Under the pieces are notes generated by a model that worked only from the letters and a program-made list of their open reading frames with translations, was not told the DNA's origin and made no database searches. This document shows, piece after piece, positions 1-10,715 of a DNA stretch of 64,000 nucleotides (position 1 is the stretch's first letter; every line of letters begins with the position of its first letter). Made by a program: the position numbers and the translations under genes. The stretch lies in the NCBI GenBank assembly GCA_000818945.1, contig KN805419.1:45064-109063 (forward strand), written 5' to 3'. The stretch comes from Schizochytrium sp. CCTCC M209059 (taxonomy: Eukaryota > Sar > Bigyra > Thraustochytrida > Thraustochytriidae).

Positions 1-1
1 T

Positions 2-250
2 GAAGATCAAGTCCGAACCAAGTTCTCTCTTCCGGGATCAGGCTCGTCTCAGGGTGCAGCGGCAGCCGCAGCTGAAGCTAGAGCAGAAAACGTTCCCTGT
101 GCGACGCCACTATCCAAAGAAGAGTGTGACGCAAGCATGCAGACGCCTTCAGATGGGCAAGTCGTCGTGACCGCGTCGATGCCTGCGACGCCATTTGCTC
201 GGGGGCAAGCAGCCGACGAGCCCGTCCAGTATGCCGTGGCGAGCGTATAA
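2..250 (+). CDS. 3' end of an unrecognised protein (partial)
   Basis: A frame open from the left edge reads 82 codons and stops with TAA at 248-250. The peptide has an Ala-rich run near its start (about residues 20-28), then an acidic, Ser/Thr/Pro-rich tail ending in AVASV. This composition is typical of a disordered C-terminus. No domain is visible, so no function can be given. Base 1 lies upstream of the edge codon and the gene start is outside the window. A 125-residue frame on the opposite strand overlaps it; the plus-strand reading is preferred because its composition is less shadow-like, but this is a judgement and not proof. Confidence 0.45.
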   Translation, partial: EDQVRTKFSLPGSGSSQGAAAAAAEARAENVPCATPLSKEECDASMQTPSDGQVVVTASMPATPFARGQAADEPVQYAVASV

Positions 251-833
251 GAGGCCGAGGTATCATCGAGTTTTTTGACTGTCGCAATCCCGAAATAACC
301 TTGAGCCTTGTGGCTAATCGCGATCTCGGGTCCAATTACCTTGATCCTTACGACCATCACGACCCCGTGACTATCTCCGAGAGAGCCTTTCGATTGTCGC
401 TCGCGAACATATTGTATACATTGCATATAAAACCAATTGTACTACCCACTTCAACTGAAAGTCAGACAGACAGACAGACAGACAGACAGATAGACATTGC
501 AGCAACAACAACAGTGCTTGCCTGACTCAGGGATTTCTTACGCAGAGAGTGCGTACGTGAAGGTGAAAGAAGAGGTTGTTGTACGGAAAGTGATCCGTTA
601 CGTTCTACAGAAATCAAGTTTCCATAAATGGAAAAAATTGAAGTCCGAACCACAATGCAAGACACGTTTGGGAAAAGTAGTTCTTTTTACAATTCTAGGA
701 GTGGACCGACAATAACGTCTAGCTAAAAGAACTTTTGAGCGAGCTGCCAGGGAGGGAGTCAGCTGCATGGGCAAACACAATCTGAAAGGACCGTGATACG
801 CTCGCACGGCGGACGAAGTCGCGTACAAAAAGC
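251..833. other. intergenic, with CAGA microsatellite
   Basis: No convincing gene. It presumably holds the 3' UTR of the partial gene and the promoter of the MORN gene. A (CAGA)n run of about 35 bp lies at 461-495. Confidence 0.5.
461..495. repeat. (CAGA)n microsatellite
   Basis: About eight tandem CAGA units with a final CAGATAGA variant, upstream of the MORN gene. Confidence 0.9.
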
Positions 834-1421
834 ATGACAAAGAAATCCAAGGCCGCAGCCGAGGCAGAGCCCGAAGCAGTCGCACCGCGGCGAGGCCGCG
901 GTCGCTTCGAGCTCCCCATGGCTCGCGGAACCGCCGTCTACGATGGCGAGTGGACAGAGACACAAGTGGAGCGACCCGTGCTGACTGAGAACGATGATGC
1001 TGCCGCCAGTGGCGAGCCTGCCATGGAGACAATCACCGTCATGATTCAAGACGGACACGGGAAGCTCGACATGCCCGAAATGAGCGAATCTTTCGAAGGT
1101 GAATGGCGCCAAGGATCCATGTGGAACGGGGTCTACTCTTTCGCCGACGGTAGCACATATGAAGGTGAATTCCAGGGTACGGACAACTTTAATGGTCGTG
1201 GTGCACTCACGCTTGCAAATGGTGACCGTTTTGAGGGAATGTGGTCCGAAGGAAAAATGCACGGGCAAGGTACATTAACTGCAGCTTCATGCAAACAGCC
1301 TTCGGAATGGACGGGCATCTTCGCAAAGGGATCGTTTAAAAGCGGGACCGGCTCCGCGCTGGAACTGCCCACGGACCCAAAACAACTTCCACCGACCGTG
1401 CGCTTCTTGTTGTCAGAATGA
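834..1421 (+). CDS. MORN-repeat protein
   Basis: A 195-residue protein. Residues about 86-155 hold three MORN repeats, readable as FEGEW..G, YEGEF...GRG and FEGMWSEGKMHGQG, with a weaker YDGEW unit near residue 36. MORN repeats make elongated beta-hairpin scaffolds that bind membranes or other proteins; in protists they are common in cytoskeletal, basal-body and ciliary proteins. The N-terminal 30 residues are basic (KK, RRGRGR) and may interact with lipid or nucleic acid. No catalytic domain (such as PIPK or histone methyltransferase) is attached, so a scaffold role is inferred. The start ATG at 834 is the first in frame. A ciliary link is possible because CFAP52 lies about 3 kb away, but neighbourhood is weak evidence in such a genome. 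Confidence 0.85.
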   Translation: MTKKSKAAAEAEPEAVAPRRGRGRFELPMARGTAVYDGEWTETQVERPVLTENDDAAASGEPAMETITVMIQDGHGKLDMPEMSESFEGEWRQGSMWNGVYSFADGSTYEGEFQGTDNFNGRGALTLANGDRFEGMWSEGKMHGQGTLTAASCKQPSEWTGIFAKGSFKSGTGSALELPTDPKQLPPTVRFLLSE

Positions 1422-1910
1422 GCTCTTGTATTGCGCTATAAGCAGTGCGCTGACGATAATGAACGGAATCTTCACTCAACACAACATTTGTCCTGTGGTG
1501 TATAAGGGCGAGCGTGCGCTACTCTGCTCAGTCAGACCAAACCAGGCTGTCCAGTCATCAATTGTTGCTGCCCGGCGCAATATTCATTGCTCAAACGGAG
1601 GGACCAAGACTTGCTTTTTCGCTTGAGTGAGCGATGGGTGAGTAAACCAAGCACTCGCACAATCAGTTTGTTTCAGGCTATCCCACTATATTTCTTTTTT
1701 TCACGGGAAAAGTGATGCTTGCGCGCAACACAACAATTAAAAGAGGTTGAGGGCTTTCTGTATGTGTGGCTATGACCAAAAGAAAGGGAATCCAGCCGTC
1801 TACTGCGCGCTCATGTGCGCGAATCGTATTATTAGCAGAATAAGCAAAAATCGTTTGGCCTACTTTGGATAACAGAAAAGGGCGTTTTATCACTCTCGTT
1901 CATTCCTTTG

Positions 1911-1929
1911 TTCGTTCGTTCGTTCGTTC
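1911..1929. repeat. (TTCG)n microsatellite
   Basis: Nearly five perfect TTCG units. Confidence 0.85.
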
Positions 1930-1997
1930 TCTTGCTCGTTTGAAGGAAGCCAAACGATAATGGCGAGTCCAGGATCCCGACCCGGCCCCGCCATCTT

Positions 1998-2050
1998 GCA
2001 ACGCAACGCAACGCAACGCAACGCAACGCAACGCAACGCAACGCAACGCA
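1998..2050. repeat. (ACGCA)n pentanucleotide array
   Basis: Ten perfect ACGCA units (2001-2050) plus a partial unit. The period is not a multiple of three, and all frames through it are artefacts. Confidence 0.95.
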
Positions 2051-2217
2051 GTCAGTCGATGAGGAAACGCGTCTTGCGCAAAGAATCAATCATCTTTTGA
2101 TCGGGCGCCCACCTCGAGCCGCCAATTTGCCTCCGCCAAGCAAACTTTCCCCTTTGCCACCTTTGCTTATCTGTCTCTGTCTGCCTGTTTGTTTGTTTGA
2201 TTTTGTTTGTTTTCGTT

Positions 2218-3228
2218 TTATGCAGAGCCACGTTGACTGGGTGTAAAGGAGTAGAAAAAGTTGAGCTGATCGGAAGAGAGCGCATTGGCGAACTCGAGAA
2301 CGAGGAGCTTCATTCGCTCGAGCTTGACCTCCTTGATGAACTTGCAAGACGAGTCTTGCTCGAGATCGGTCAAGTCAGCATTGAAAGGCACCTTGATAGC
2401 CAGGTACTGCGTCGTCTTTCCGAGCGTCTTGCAAATTTCGGCCAGGGGGCGCTTCGAAATGAAGAGGACCACCTTGTCACGCTTGTGATATTGCTTGCCG
2501 CCCCATGGCGGATCTAGAAAGAGCAGATCTTGGCGAATCTGCGGGCAAAGCTGCAGACAGTCGCCCTTGTAAATGTTCAGTTTTCCAATGATCGGGGGAA
2601 GTTCCTCGGGCGGATGATCCGCAGCGCGCGCCTCGGCAGCATCGTCCTTCTCGCCCCCCATCTTGATAAACCGGTGTCCCGACAGCGTGGTCAGGCGTTC
2701 GTGCTCCAAGCACAAATCTAAGTTATGCTTGAGCATCCCGCATCGCGCCTCGTCGAGCTCAATGGCGTTCACAACGCGAAAGTAGCGCAAAAAAGAGATG
2801 GCATTGCCACCGACACAGGCCGTGGCGTCGGTGATGATGCTGTCTTCGGATATACCGTCTAACGAGCGCAGCGCCTGCGAGATCGTCTCGGCAATCTTCA
2901 TGCCCGTGACACTAAAGGTTGCCACCTCGTCCATCTGAATCGCTGACATGTAGTCGGGCGAAAGGTAGCCCCAAAGTCTGTTCCACTTGTGCTTTTGCGC
3001 CTTGGCGGCCAAGGTCCGGTTAAGCACCGTTGTGTTGAACTCGCCGCCACCATACCCAGCGGTTCCGTCAGAGGCGAGTAGGGGCCGCTCTGCAAAGCCT
3101 GGCGGCGGCCGTCTCGCAGGCGATGTGTTCGAGGTATCGCCCCCGGGCGTGTCAAAGACGCTGCGACCTCGCACGAGCACGCCACCAGACGCGTCCACGA
3201 TACTCTCTGCATTGCTAAAGCCGCGCTG

Positions 3229-3267
<39 letters not shown>

Positions 3268-3543
3268 CGCAGGCACTGTCGTAGAAGTAGTCGCAGAAGT
3301 CGCTGTTGTTCCTGCTGCTGCCGCGGCCGCCGCCTGGCTCCCGATGCCCGGTGCCCCGGCCGACGCGGACGCCGTCGTGGGCGGGCCGAAGCCTGGCGGC
3401 GGCCGCGGTGGCCCCGGCGTCGCGCCGCGCTGCATCCTCGCGCGCGGCCAGTGCTGCTCTATTCGCCGGCAGACGCAGAAGAGGATATGCTCTGTCTCGA
3501 TAGCCTGCTTGGCTTTTTCCCGCTCGGTGGCAAGTTGACACAA
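2218..3543 (-). CDS. TGS1: trimethylguanosine synthase (snRNA/snoRNA cap hypermethylase)
   Basis: 441 residues. The C-terminal half is a class I SAM-dependent methyltransferase of the RNA cap guanine-N2 family: W-N-R-L-W entry, motif I as DATACVGGNAISF (family norm is D..CGVGGN, so one Cys-Gly change), an acidic residue after strand 2 (AIELDE), and the catalytic LFLDPPWGGKQYHK motif near residue 345. TGS1 enzymes convert m7G caps of snRNA and snoRNA to m2,2,7G in the nucleus or Cajal body. The N-terminal 190 residues are disordered, Pro/Gly/Ala-rich, with a poly-Ala run encoded by a CAG/CTG-type repeat. The first ATG (3543) is used; a later Met near residue 37, before the Pro-rich stretch, is an alternative. 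A CTAGGCCTAG-type palindrome sits 16-34 bp upstream. Confidence 0.88.
3230..3266. repeat. CTG/CAG trinucleotide repeat inside the TGS1 coding sequence
   Basis: About twelve uninterrupted triplets; read as poly-Ala (GCA) on the minus strand. It lies in the disordered N-terminal part, so length changes would be tolerated. Confidence 0.9.
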
Positions 3544-4004
3544 TCGTATAGATAGTACGGCCTAGGCCTAGGCCTTTAGCTCGGTATACGTAGTATCTTA
3601 GCTAGCTAGTAAGGTCAGGTTGGTCGAGACTTCGCTCCTCGTGAACTGCGCAGAGAAGCTACCTGGGAGTGTGACAAGACGCAAGGTGTAGAACGCAAAA
3701 CAAACGCGAACCCAGATAAGGACAGGATGACTAAGGACGAGACATCTCATGAAAATCGAGGATATTCATCTCGAGGGCATTGTGCTCAGAAGAAATCGTA
3801 ACAATAACAAGATTTGCTTGACGTGAAGAATGGGGAATAGGGTGGGCTCGCACATTGATTTTTGGACTCGCTTGCGAAGATTATATTTTGGACCCGGCCA
3901 AATACATTACTTTTTTGGACTCGACCTACAGACATCACTTTTAAGACTCAGCAGCCCACAGACACTGCTCAAGGGTCGCGGCCCACACAGACATCACTTG
4001 TAGA
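3544..4004. other. intergenic: TGS1 promoter and diverged repeats at the CFAP52 3' end
   Basis: The first 40 bp next to the TGS1 start hold the AGGCCT palindrome. From about 3860 to 4020 an imperfect 25-55 bp unit recurs around the phrase TTTTGGACTCGACC, running up to and into the last codons of CFAP52. Confidence 0.5.
3559..3577. promoter_or_regulatory. double CTAGGCCT palindrome upstream of TGS1
   Basis: Two overlapping copies of CCTAGGCCT, 16-34 bp from the TGS1 ATG. The same motif recurs at six other intergenic sites in the window. A regulatory role is inferred. Confidence 0.35.
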
Positions 4005-4020
4005 TTACTTTTTAGACTCG
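3860..4020. repeat. degenerate tandem repeat around TTTTGGACTCGACC
   Basis: Four imperfect copies of a phrase like ATTACTTTTTTGGACTCG, at about 3880, 3907, 3935 and 4005. The last overlaps the stop codon and final residues of CFAP52. Confidence 0.55.
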
Positions 4021-6029
4021 GGCCCAGCGCCAGCGTCATCGCGGAAAACGTTCCAAATGAAAATGGCGCCATCGAGACCAACGCTGACAAGCTGCCGGTC
4101 GTCCTGCGTAAAGGAAATGGCAGAAACCTCGCCGGTGTGCCCGACGTGTGTTTGCAACAACACCGGAGCTCCGGCAACCATGGCCCACAGCTTGACTACC
4201 TTGTCCATGCCACCCGTAGCAAAGAGATCGCCACCATGCGATATTGCGATGCAGGTGGCCTCGTCCTCGTGCATGCCCTGCTGCTGTGTGGCAATGGTAG
4301 CAATCGGACTTGACTCGCGCAAATCCCAAAAGGAGATTGTTCGTTCTTGACCCATGGTGATCACCACTGTTTGGTCGTGATTCATGGAAATGTCATTGAT
4401 GCCGCCCATGCGTTGCGTGTGCGCGCTAATGCGCTTGTCTTCGCGCAGATCCCAGCAAAGAAATGACTTATCTCGGCTGCAGGAAATGGCGTGCACGTCA
4501 TCATCAAAAAGAACGATTCGCGTCACGGCCCGCGTGTGCTCTTTGAGGTGCGAAACGAGCTGCCGCATGCGCATCTCCCACACCCTGACCTCGCCATTCT
4601 CGCCTCCCGTCACTACATATCGCATGTTGTTCGAAAGTCGAAGAGCTGTCACGCCACCGGCATGTGCATCCTTAATACACCAGAGAAGCTCCCCGGTCTG
4701 AGCATGGTGCGAGCGCACGCAGCCATCCGTCCATCCAGAAAGAATAGCATCGATGGTAAAGTGCAAGCACGTTGCGTAGTCCGCGGGAGCGTTCGGGACT
4801 TGCTGCGTCTGGATCTGCTGAATCTGCTTCAGCTGCTGCTTGTGCTGCGTCCCAGACTTGGTCGTCTCCATCGACACAGAGTAGTCCTCGGTGTGCCATA
4901 CACGAATCGATCCGTCCGAGGAGGCGGTGGCAAACTCATCGTTCGACCCAGGCGCAAAGGACAGCGACGTGATGGCGCTGCAGTGATTCCAGCATACGCG
5001 CACGGGCTTGCTCAGCGCTCCGCGTCGTGCGCGAACCACATCGCCCATCGTTGATCCAGCCAGCATTTCGGTACCAGTGGCGCTGTAGGCGAGTCCGTGC
5101 ACCGCACCGCGCAGCGAGGCTCCCTCTTCGTCGACCCAGGTGCTATTCGACACCTGGTAAACGAAACGCGCCACCGTGCCGTCGCCACCGCCAATGAGCA
5201 CGTTGGTTTCGTCAACCGGGTCTGTAATGAGCGAAACGACACCGCCGCCACACGCCGACGTGGACACTGCAAAAGTTGCAGTCGCGGCAGCGAATTTAGA
5301 CGTTTTGTTTGGTTTGACGAGAAAGGCCATAAAGTCCCCGCTTGCAGTTCCTGTGAGCAGCCACTCGTCTTCGTAGCCTTCGCGTCCGCAGCTGTCTGGG
5401 ACGTGCGCAAAGGCAACACACAAGTGCTGTCGAATATTGCGTCGCGAGTCTGCAACCTGAAGAACAAGCTCGCCCGCAAAAGGGTCAAGCGCCCAGAGGG
5501 TGAGAACGTCGCCCGCCGTGGCAAACTGGTAATTGCCCGTGTCGCGACGCTTCACATCTTTGGCAAAACCTCCCCAATTGGCGCAGTCAACGCGACCGAT
5601 ACCCTTGGGCAAATCTGTGCTGGCAACGAGCATACCGGTCTTAAGGTCCCAGATAGCCATACGTCGGTCCTCGCGGCCGATGGAAAGCAATAGCCGCTCG
5701 TCGTGCGAAAAACTCAAGATTCGAACGCCGCCATCGTGTTCTGAAAACCTCCACAAGGGTCGCCGCTCCGCATAGTCCCAAACTACAATGTCTGAGGCAG
5801 AGCTCACGTCGCCGGATGCTACAAAGGTGCCACGTCTTGAAAGCGCTAGACACGCGAGCGAAGCGTCGTGACCGCGCAGAAAACTCTGCTGGTGCGGATC
5901 GTCAAAGTCGCGTGACACGACCGAGCTTCCGGACGCATAGACGAACTCATTGGTCCGCGGGTGAATGTGCAGGCTCGGTTGCTCGGTGCACGAGTACCCT
6001 ATCGCGTGTTCAAGCTCAAAGGAGTACAT
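4005..6029 (-). CDS. CFAP52: cilia- and flagella-associated protein 52 (WDR16 family WD40 protein)
   Basis: 674 residues made almost wholly of WD40 repeats, probably two propellers. The family signature is strong: the N-terminal ELEHAIGYS, FLRGHDASLACLALSRRG, SDIVVWDY, the central AHAGGVTALRLSNNMRYVVTGG then GEVRVWEM, a LKEHTRAVTRI segment, and the end VGHTGEVSAISFTQDDRQLVSVGLDGAIFIW. These match the order in animal and algal CFAP52, which is about 620 residues. The protein is a microtubule inner protein of axonemal doublets. Its presence implies a flagellated stage. A Gln/Thr-rich insert (about residues 395-415, KQQLKQIQQIQTQQ) is a lineage-specific loop. It diverges from ArgRS, with 686 bp between the two start codons. 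Confidence 0.93.
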   Translation of the reverse strand: MYSFELEHAIGYSCTEQPSLHIHPRTNEFVYASGSSVVSRDFDDPHQQSFLRGHDASLACLALSRRGTFVASGDVSSASDIVVWDYAERRPLWRFSEHDGGVRILSFSHDERLLLSIGREDRRMAIWDLKTGMLVASTDLPKGIGRVDCANWGGFAKDVKRRDTGNYQFATAGDVLTLWALDPFAGELVLQVADSRRNIRQHLCVAFAHVPDSCGREGYEDEWLLTGTASGDFMAFLVKPNKTSKFAAATATFAVSTSACGGGVVSLITDPVDETNVLIGGGDGTVARFVYQVSNSTWVDEEGASLRGAVHGLAYSATGTEMLAGSTMGDVVRARRGALSKPVRVCWNHCSAITSLSFAPGSNDEFATASSDGSIRVWHTEDYSVSMETTKSGTQHKQQLKQIQQIQTQQVPNAPADYATCLHFTIDAILSGWTDGCVRSHHAQTGELLWCIKDAHAGGVTALRLSNNMRYVVTGGENGEVRVWEMRMRQLVSHLKEHTRAVTRIVLFDDDVHAISCSRDKSFLCWDLREDKRISAHTQRMGGINDISMNHDQTVVITMGQERTISFWDLRESSPIATIATQQQGMHEDEATCIAISHGGDLFATGGMDKVVKLWAMVAGAPVLLQTHVGHTGEVSAISFTQDDRQLVSVGLDGAIFIWNVFRDDAGAGPESKK

Positions 6030-6715
6030 CGTCCGTTTTGGGCCGTCGCACCCGCTCCTTGCGGTCGCGATCGTCTTTGTTTCGCAGGCACTCCGCTTCG
6101 CTCTGCTTGGCTTCGCCCCCCTTTCTCGTCAGGCCGTCGCACACTAAAAAGAGGCCGACTTTTACGCAAAACATTTTACCGTTGACGTTCATTTATGCCA
6201 GGGACTCGGACTCGGACTCGGACTCATACTCATACACACGGTCACGATCCAGGTCAGGCCGAGAAGTCCGTGCTGAGACCATCGCGCGCAGGGGAAATGG
6301 AATTCTTCGCTCGCTGGTACGCACTTTACAAGCCATCGCATATTGGCGTACGCGATGCCGCATGAACAAACCTGTCCCAGCCCCTAGGCCTTTCGACCTA
6401 ACAGTGTGATATAAGCTGAGCCGAAAAGGAACAAAAACCTTTTTTGGGGATAAAAAAGAGGACTAAGAAGCGAAGCGACGCGACCGCGCACGATAGCCCT
6501 CTAAAAGATTCTCTGGCTCTGGAGGACCACGCCTCGGAGACCAATCCTCAAACGGCCTAGCTTGGCGCGGGGGCCGGCCGCCTTTGAGCGCGAGACGACG
6601 CTCGATACCAACGCCGACGGCGGCGACCACGCAGAGGCGCGAGTGAACGCTCGCGTGAGAGGCTCGCGAAACGCGCGGCGAGTTTTGCCCGCATAGCGAA
6701 CCGGACGTTGGAACC
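6030..6715. promoter_or_regulatory. shared upstream region of CFAP52 and ArgRS
   Basis: 686 bp between divergent starts. It contains a short (GGACTC)n run at about 6199-6224 and one CCTAGGCCTTT site at 6383-6393, midway between the two genes. No third gene is seen. Bidirectional promoter use is inferred from geometry only. Confidence 0.5.
6199..6224. repeat. (GGACTC)n hexanucleotide
   Basis: Four GGACTC units followed by CATACTCATAC variants. Confidence 0.75.
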
Positions 6716-9603
6716 ATGGCGACACCGATGAAACTGATCTCGGGCCCCGGCGCGGCTGCGCGTCTGGCCGCGTACAAGTGCAAGGTGGCCGCGGCGCTGT
6801 CGGGCGCGACGCTCGAGATTGTCAACGCGGCAAAGACGGTCGTGCCAAGCCCCGGTAGACTACCCGTGCTTGCGCTGGAGAAAGGCAAGGCTCCGCTCCT
6901 CGGCGAGCATGCTATTTGCAGGTATCTCTTGGCCGCCGGCATGCCCAAGATCGACAACACGAGCATCATCATGAACGAGCTTACAGAGTTTGACGAGATC
7001 GTGCTGAGCGCCTCTGCTGCTTCGGCAGACGCACTCGACAGCAGCCTTGAGGACCGCCTCGCCAAGCTGACGGGCCCATACCTCGCCTCTGAGACCCTGA
7101 GCCTTGCGGACGTCTGCATTGGTTGCTCCCTGCGGTTTGCCAAGGAGCGCGGTTTGTCACTGGGCCCGCTTGCGTCCTCGTGGCTTGAAAAGCTCACTAT
7201 GAAGCACGCGGAATTCGATTCGTGCTTGAAATCGTCCGAAGACGAGTTCAAGATTGCGCTCTTTTCTTACCTCGATAACGCCAAGGACCCGCAGAGCGAT
7301 CTTTGGAAGGTTGTCAAGGAGGCGTGCGATTTGGCTGTCGCCAAGGAGCTCCCTGGCATGGATTCCAACGTGCAAGAGGGATTTTCCAAAAATGATGGCC
7401 CGAAGCCTGACTTTCAGCTTAACAGCGCCATGGCCCTGTTCAAGCGCGCGCGCCGTGCGGACTGGAAAGAGCCCAAGGATGCTGCTGAGGCCCTCGCGCA
7501 GCATCTTCGGGATGAGCCCCGCGTGTATCCGGACATTATCGAGCGTGCCGAAGTTTCAGGCAAGGGTTTTATCAACTTGTTTCTGAATGAAAAGCTCGTT
7601 GCGGAGCGTCTGCGCAAAATTGTCGAGCAGGGAGAGCTTTCTCCGCCTCGTGCGCTCTCCTTGAAAAAGGTTGCGCTTGACTTTTCGTCTCCTAACGTGG
7701 CCAAGGAGATGCACGTTGGCCACTTGCGGTCCACTGTCATTGGTGAGGTGCTTTGCCGGATGCTGACCTTTCAGGGTCACGAGGTCAAGCGCATCAACCA
7801 CGTTGGCGACTGGGGTACGCAGTTCGGCATGCTGCTCACGTACATGCGTCACAACAACCCGAACTATCTTGAGGAAAAACCGTCCATCTCGGATTTGAAT
7901 GTAAGTATGAGGAGAGAGAGGTTTGTGAAGACCTGGCAAAAGGCTTTTTTGAGAGGCCTCGGAAGAATGAGAGGTACAAGAGAGAAAACGATGGGTGTGA
8001 GGGGGGGGGAGGGGGGAGAAGTAAAGCATTTGGGTCGCGCAAGAGGGCTCAGGCTTGTTCTGGGTTCTCTTGTTTTCAGCTGCGATTGAGCTCCTTTTGC
8101 GAGTGTTGCGGCTGCGCGGCTTCCGGGTGCAAGAGCAAGTATCGCGCCATAACTCACCGCCCCGACCTTTTTATAATGGTGGACGGGGTGGTCTTTCGGT
8201 TGCTGACAACCTATTCTTTTGCCTTTGCTTTTTGCTTTTCATCAAATGGCAGAAAACAATGTACAAGAGAGAGAGAGAAAGAAAGAAAGAAAGAAAGAGA
8301 TGGAGGCAGGGGAACCGAGAAGAGAAAGAAAAAGTTGAGGTGGCGATGGAAAGTTATTTTTAAAAGGACACACAAAACTGACAGCGCGCGGACGATGCAA
8401 TGAGCACAGGCATTCTACAAGGCCGCCAAAAAGGCCTTCGATGAGTCAGAAGACTTCAAGGAGGAATCCCGGCTCGAGGTGGTCAAGCTGCAGAGCGGGG
8501 ACCCGCAAGCCGTGGCAGGCTGGAAACTGTATCTGTCGATCAGCGAGTCCATGCTGAACCAGATTTACGATCGTCTGAACGTTTCGTTCCCGGACGGCGT
8601 GACCGGCGAGTCGTTCTACAACTCGCGCATCCCCGGTATCGTCGAGGAGCTCGATAAGTTGGGCTTACTCGAAAACGATGATGGCGCCAGGGTGATCCGC
8701 ACCGAGGCCAACAGTGTGCCACTCTTTGTGGTCAAGCGTGATGGTGGCTATGGCTACGACACAACCGACATGGCCGCCATCAAATACCGCGCGCAAGAGC
8801 TCGGATGCGACTGGCTCGTGTATGTGACTGACGCTGGTCAGCAGCGTCACTTTTTTGCCGTCTTTGAGGCCGCGCTTCGCGCTGGCTACATTGACGACAG
8901 CGTGCAGTGCGATCACGTTGCCTTTGGCGTTGTGCAGGGCACCGACAGGCAGCGCTTCCGCACGCGCGAGGGCGGCACCGTGCGTCTTGTTGACCTTCTC
9001 GACGAGGCGCGTGACCGCATGGCCAAGGACCTTGAGGAGCGCATCGAGGCCAACACGTGCCTTCTCACCAAAGAAGAGGCCCCTGACGCCGCCAACAAGC
9101 TCGGCTACTCTGCTGTCAAGTACTTTGATCTCAAGAATGCCCGCATCAAGGACTATGTGTTCAATTATGATCTCATGCTCCAGAGCGACGGTGACACCGC
9201 CGTCTATCTCATGTACACGTACGCGCGCATGTGCAGCATCGAGCGCACCGTCAAGGACGTCATTGGCAAGGACGTCGATGCCATCATCGAGGAGGGCAAG
9301 GCCACTTTCTGTGTCGAGCGCATGCGCTCGCAAGAGTGGGACCTCGCGCTCGCTATTCTTCGCTTTGGCGACCGCTTCGATGAGTCTGTCAGCAAGCTGC
9401 AGCCCCACCACCTGTGCAAGTACGTCTACGAGGTCTGCCGCGCCGCCAGCAAGTTCTACAACACCCACCAGCTGATCATCAAGTCTGAGAAGAAGCTCGC
9501 CGACGAGCACGGTGTCAACTGGCTCATTCTCATTCGCTCTGTGCGCGTTGCTCTCAAGACGTCCATGACCATCCTCGGTCTTGATCTCCTCGAGCGCATC
9601 TAA
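6716..9603 (+). CDS. RARS: arginyl-tRNA synthetase, cytosolic eukaryotic type (two exons)
   Basis: Exon 1 is 6716-7900 (395 codons) and exon 2 is 8410-9603 (397 codons plus stop), giving 792 residues. The splice joins SISDLN to AFYKAAKKAFDESEDFK in phase 0, restoring the continuous family sequence. Residues 1-165 look like a GST-like appended domain, then the Arg-tRNA synthetase N-terminal domain, the HIGH-type motif HVGHLRS (H333), HVGDWGTQFGMLL, and YDTTDMAAIKYR. FRTREGGTVRLVDLLDEA follows; this class lacks a classical KMSKS. A DALR-type anticodon-binding region ends the protein (YVYEVCRAASKFYNTHQL). It charges tRNA-Arg with arginine in the cytosol. The GST-like part suggests binding to partners in a multi-synthetase complex (inference). 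Confidence 0.95.
7901..8409 (+). other. spliceosomal intron of the ArgRS gene
   Basis: 509 bp, donor GTAAGT and acceptor CACAG, phase 0. It contains stops in the coding frame, a G-rich run, and a GA/GAAA microsatellite at 8267-8300. It is the only intron I can place confidently in this window. Confidence 0.92.
8267..8300. repeat. GA/GAAA microsatellite in intron
   Basis: Five GA units followed by five GAAA units, purine-only. Confidence 0.85.
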
Positions 9604-9880
9604 GTTAGAACCTCCATCTCCCCTTTATAACCTTTGAATGATTGACCGAATGAATGCATGAACGAATGAATCGCAGATCCCTTCATCTTTCCCATCGTAA
9701 AACGAACGTACGAAGCCAGGCCCACCACGCTTCAGACCCCACTTCGAAAAGACCAAGCTCAACTTGCATTGCGAAGGTGCGTAAAGCTCCTGAGTAAAGA
9801 AAGAAAAAATGGTCGCCTCGGGCGAGCGTGCATCTGCGTCGCGGCCGACTGGACCGGCCCGGGCCTGGCCGGTGTGGTGT
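9604..9880. other. intergenic, 3' of ArgRS
   Basis: Includes a GAATGAATGCATGAACGAATGAAT tract just after the stop codon, otherwise featureless up to dispersed repeat copy A. Confidence 0.4.
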
Positions 9881-10203
9881 CACCTTAGACCCTTACATAG
9901 TTTTTTCATGGGTCTAAATACCGGCTACAGCTTAACTTCCTGTGAAACCGCCGGTAACGGCCTAAAAGCTAGGGTACACTACGCTGATCTTGAATGAAGG
10001 ATTGGACAAGCGCATCGCGTGTATTTGCAAACCTTGCCATGAGGAGCAATAAGATAAGAACCCCAAAATATCCCTCCCAAACTTTAATTTGCGTTCCCGA
10101 CGACCATGCTAAATGCGTTGGTGACCATTATCCGTACAGGCTCGCCATTGACCGAACCAAACCACAGACCACAGATCAAACCATTGATGGAGAAAACGAT
10201 TTC
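9881..10203. repeat. dispersed repeat, copy A
   Basis: About 320 bp matching 13043-13365 at a constant offset of 3162 bp. I count about seven internal substitutions and no indel, so roughly 97% identity. It starts CACCTTAGACCC and includes a hairpin-capable TAGACCC/GGGTCTA pair (7-bp stem, 17-nt loop) at 9886-9916. No reverse transcriptase, transposase or obvious terminal inverted repeat is visible. It could be a SINE, solo LTR or MITE; identity unresolved. Confidence 0.85.
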
Positions 10204-10715
10204 TGAAGTGCGTTTTTGCACGATCTTTATGTCGGGGGGCGCTCCTCACTACGGAGAAATGTACTGCATATAACCAATAATTCACTAGGCCTAGTTCACT
10301 GCAGCTCGGACTAAACACGCACTTCAGATCGCGGGGTCTTCAGCCCCGCAAGGTATGGCATATCATCGTCTGTGATGAGTGAATGGTCCGATTCTTTACA
10401 TGATACACAAAGCGCGAATAATCGCCTGCAAAAGACGACCCAACCTTGAGACTCAATGCGCTCTCAATGGAATTACCTCCGGTGCCCTCCCCATACGAAA
10501 GAGACTTTTGCGAGTTGGTGCATGGGTCGTAAGAGTTGAAGAGAGTGAACGAGAAATGGGTTCGAGACTCGCCCCGGCTGCTTGCACCGCCACTTCTGCG
10601 CATAAAACAAATAAAGATTGAATTGTGTCGTGGCAGGTAAAATTATTTACGTATACACCCATGGCCTGTAAAAAGTGTTAAATTATGAATACAGAGCGTT
10701 GCACTGACGGAGCGC
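10204..10715. other. intergenic, 3' of the protease gene
   Basis: No supported gene. Carries the perfect 12-bp palindrome ACTAGGCCTAGT at 10284-10295. Confidence 0.45.
10284..10295. promoter_or_regulatory. perfect ACTAGGCCTAGT palindrome
   Basis: The longest perfect copy of the palindrome that recurs in this window. It sits between repeat copy A and the protease 3' end, so promoter function is less obvious here. Confidence 0.25.

Larger units (their letters stand above)
1422..2217. other. convergent intergenic region with two microsatellites
   Basis: Lies between the 3' ends of the MORN and TGS1 genes. No gene recognised. It contains (TTCG)n at 1911-1929 and (ACGCA)n at 1998-2050, with a GCCATCTTG motif just before the latter. 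Confidence 0.55.

Noticed and set aside
8665..9510. 281-codon frame antisense to ArgRS exon 2
   Set aside because: Shadow of a strongly biased coding exon; the sense strand encodes well-conserved ArgRS.
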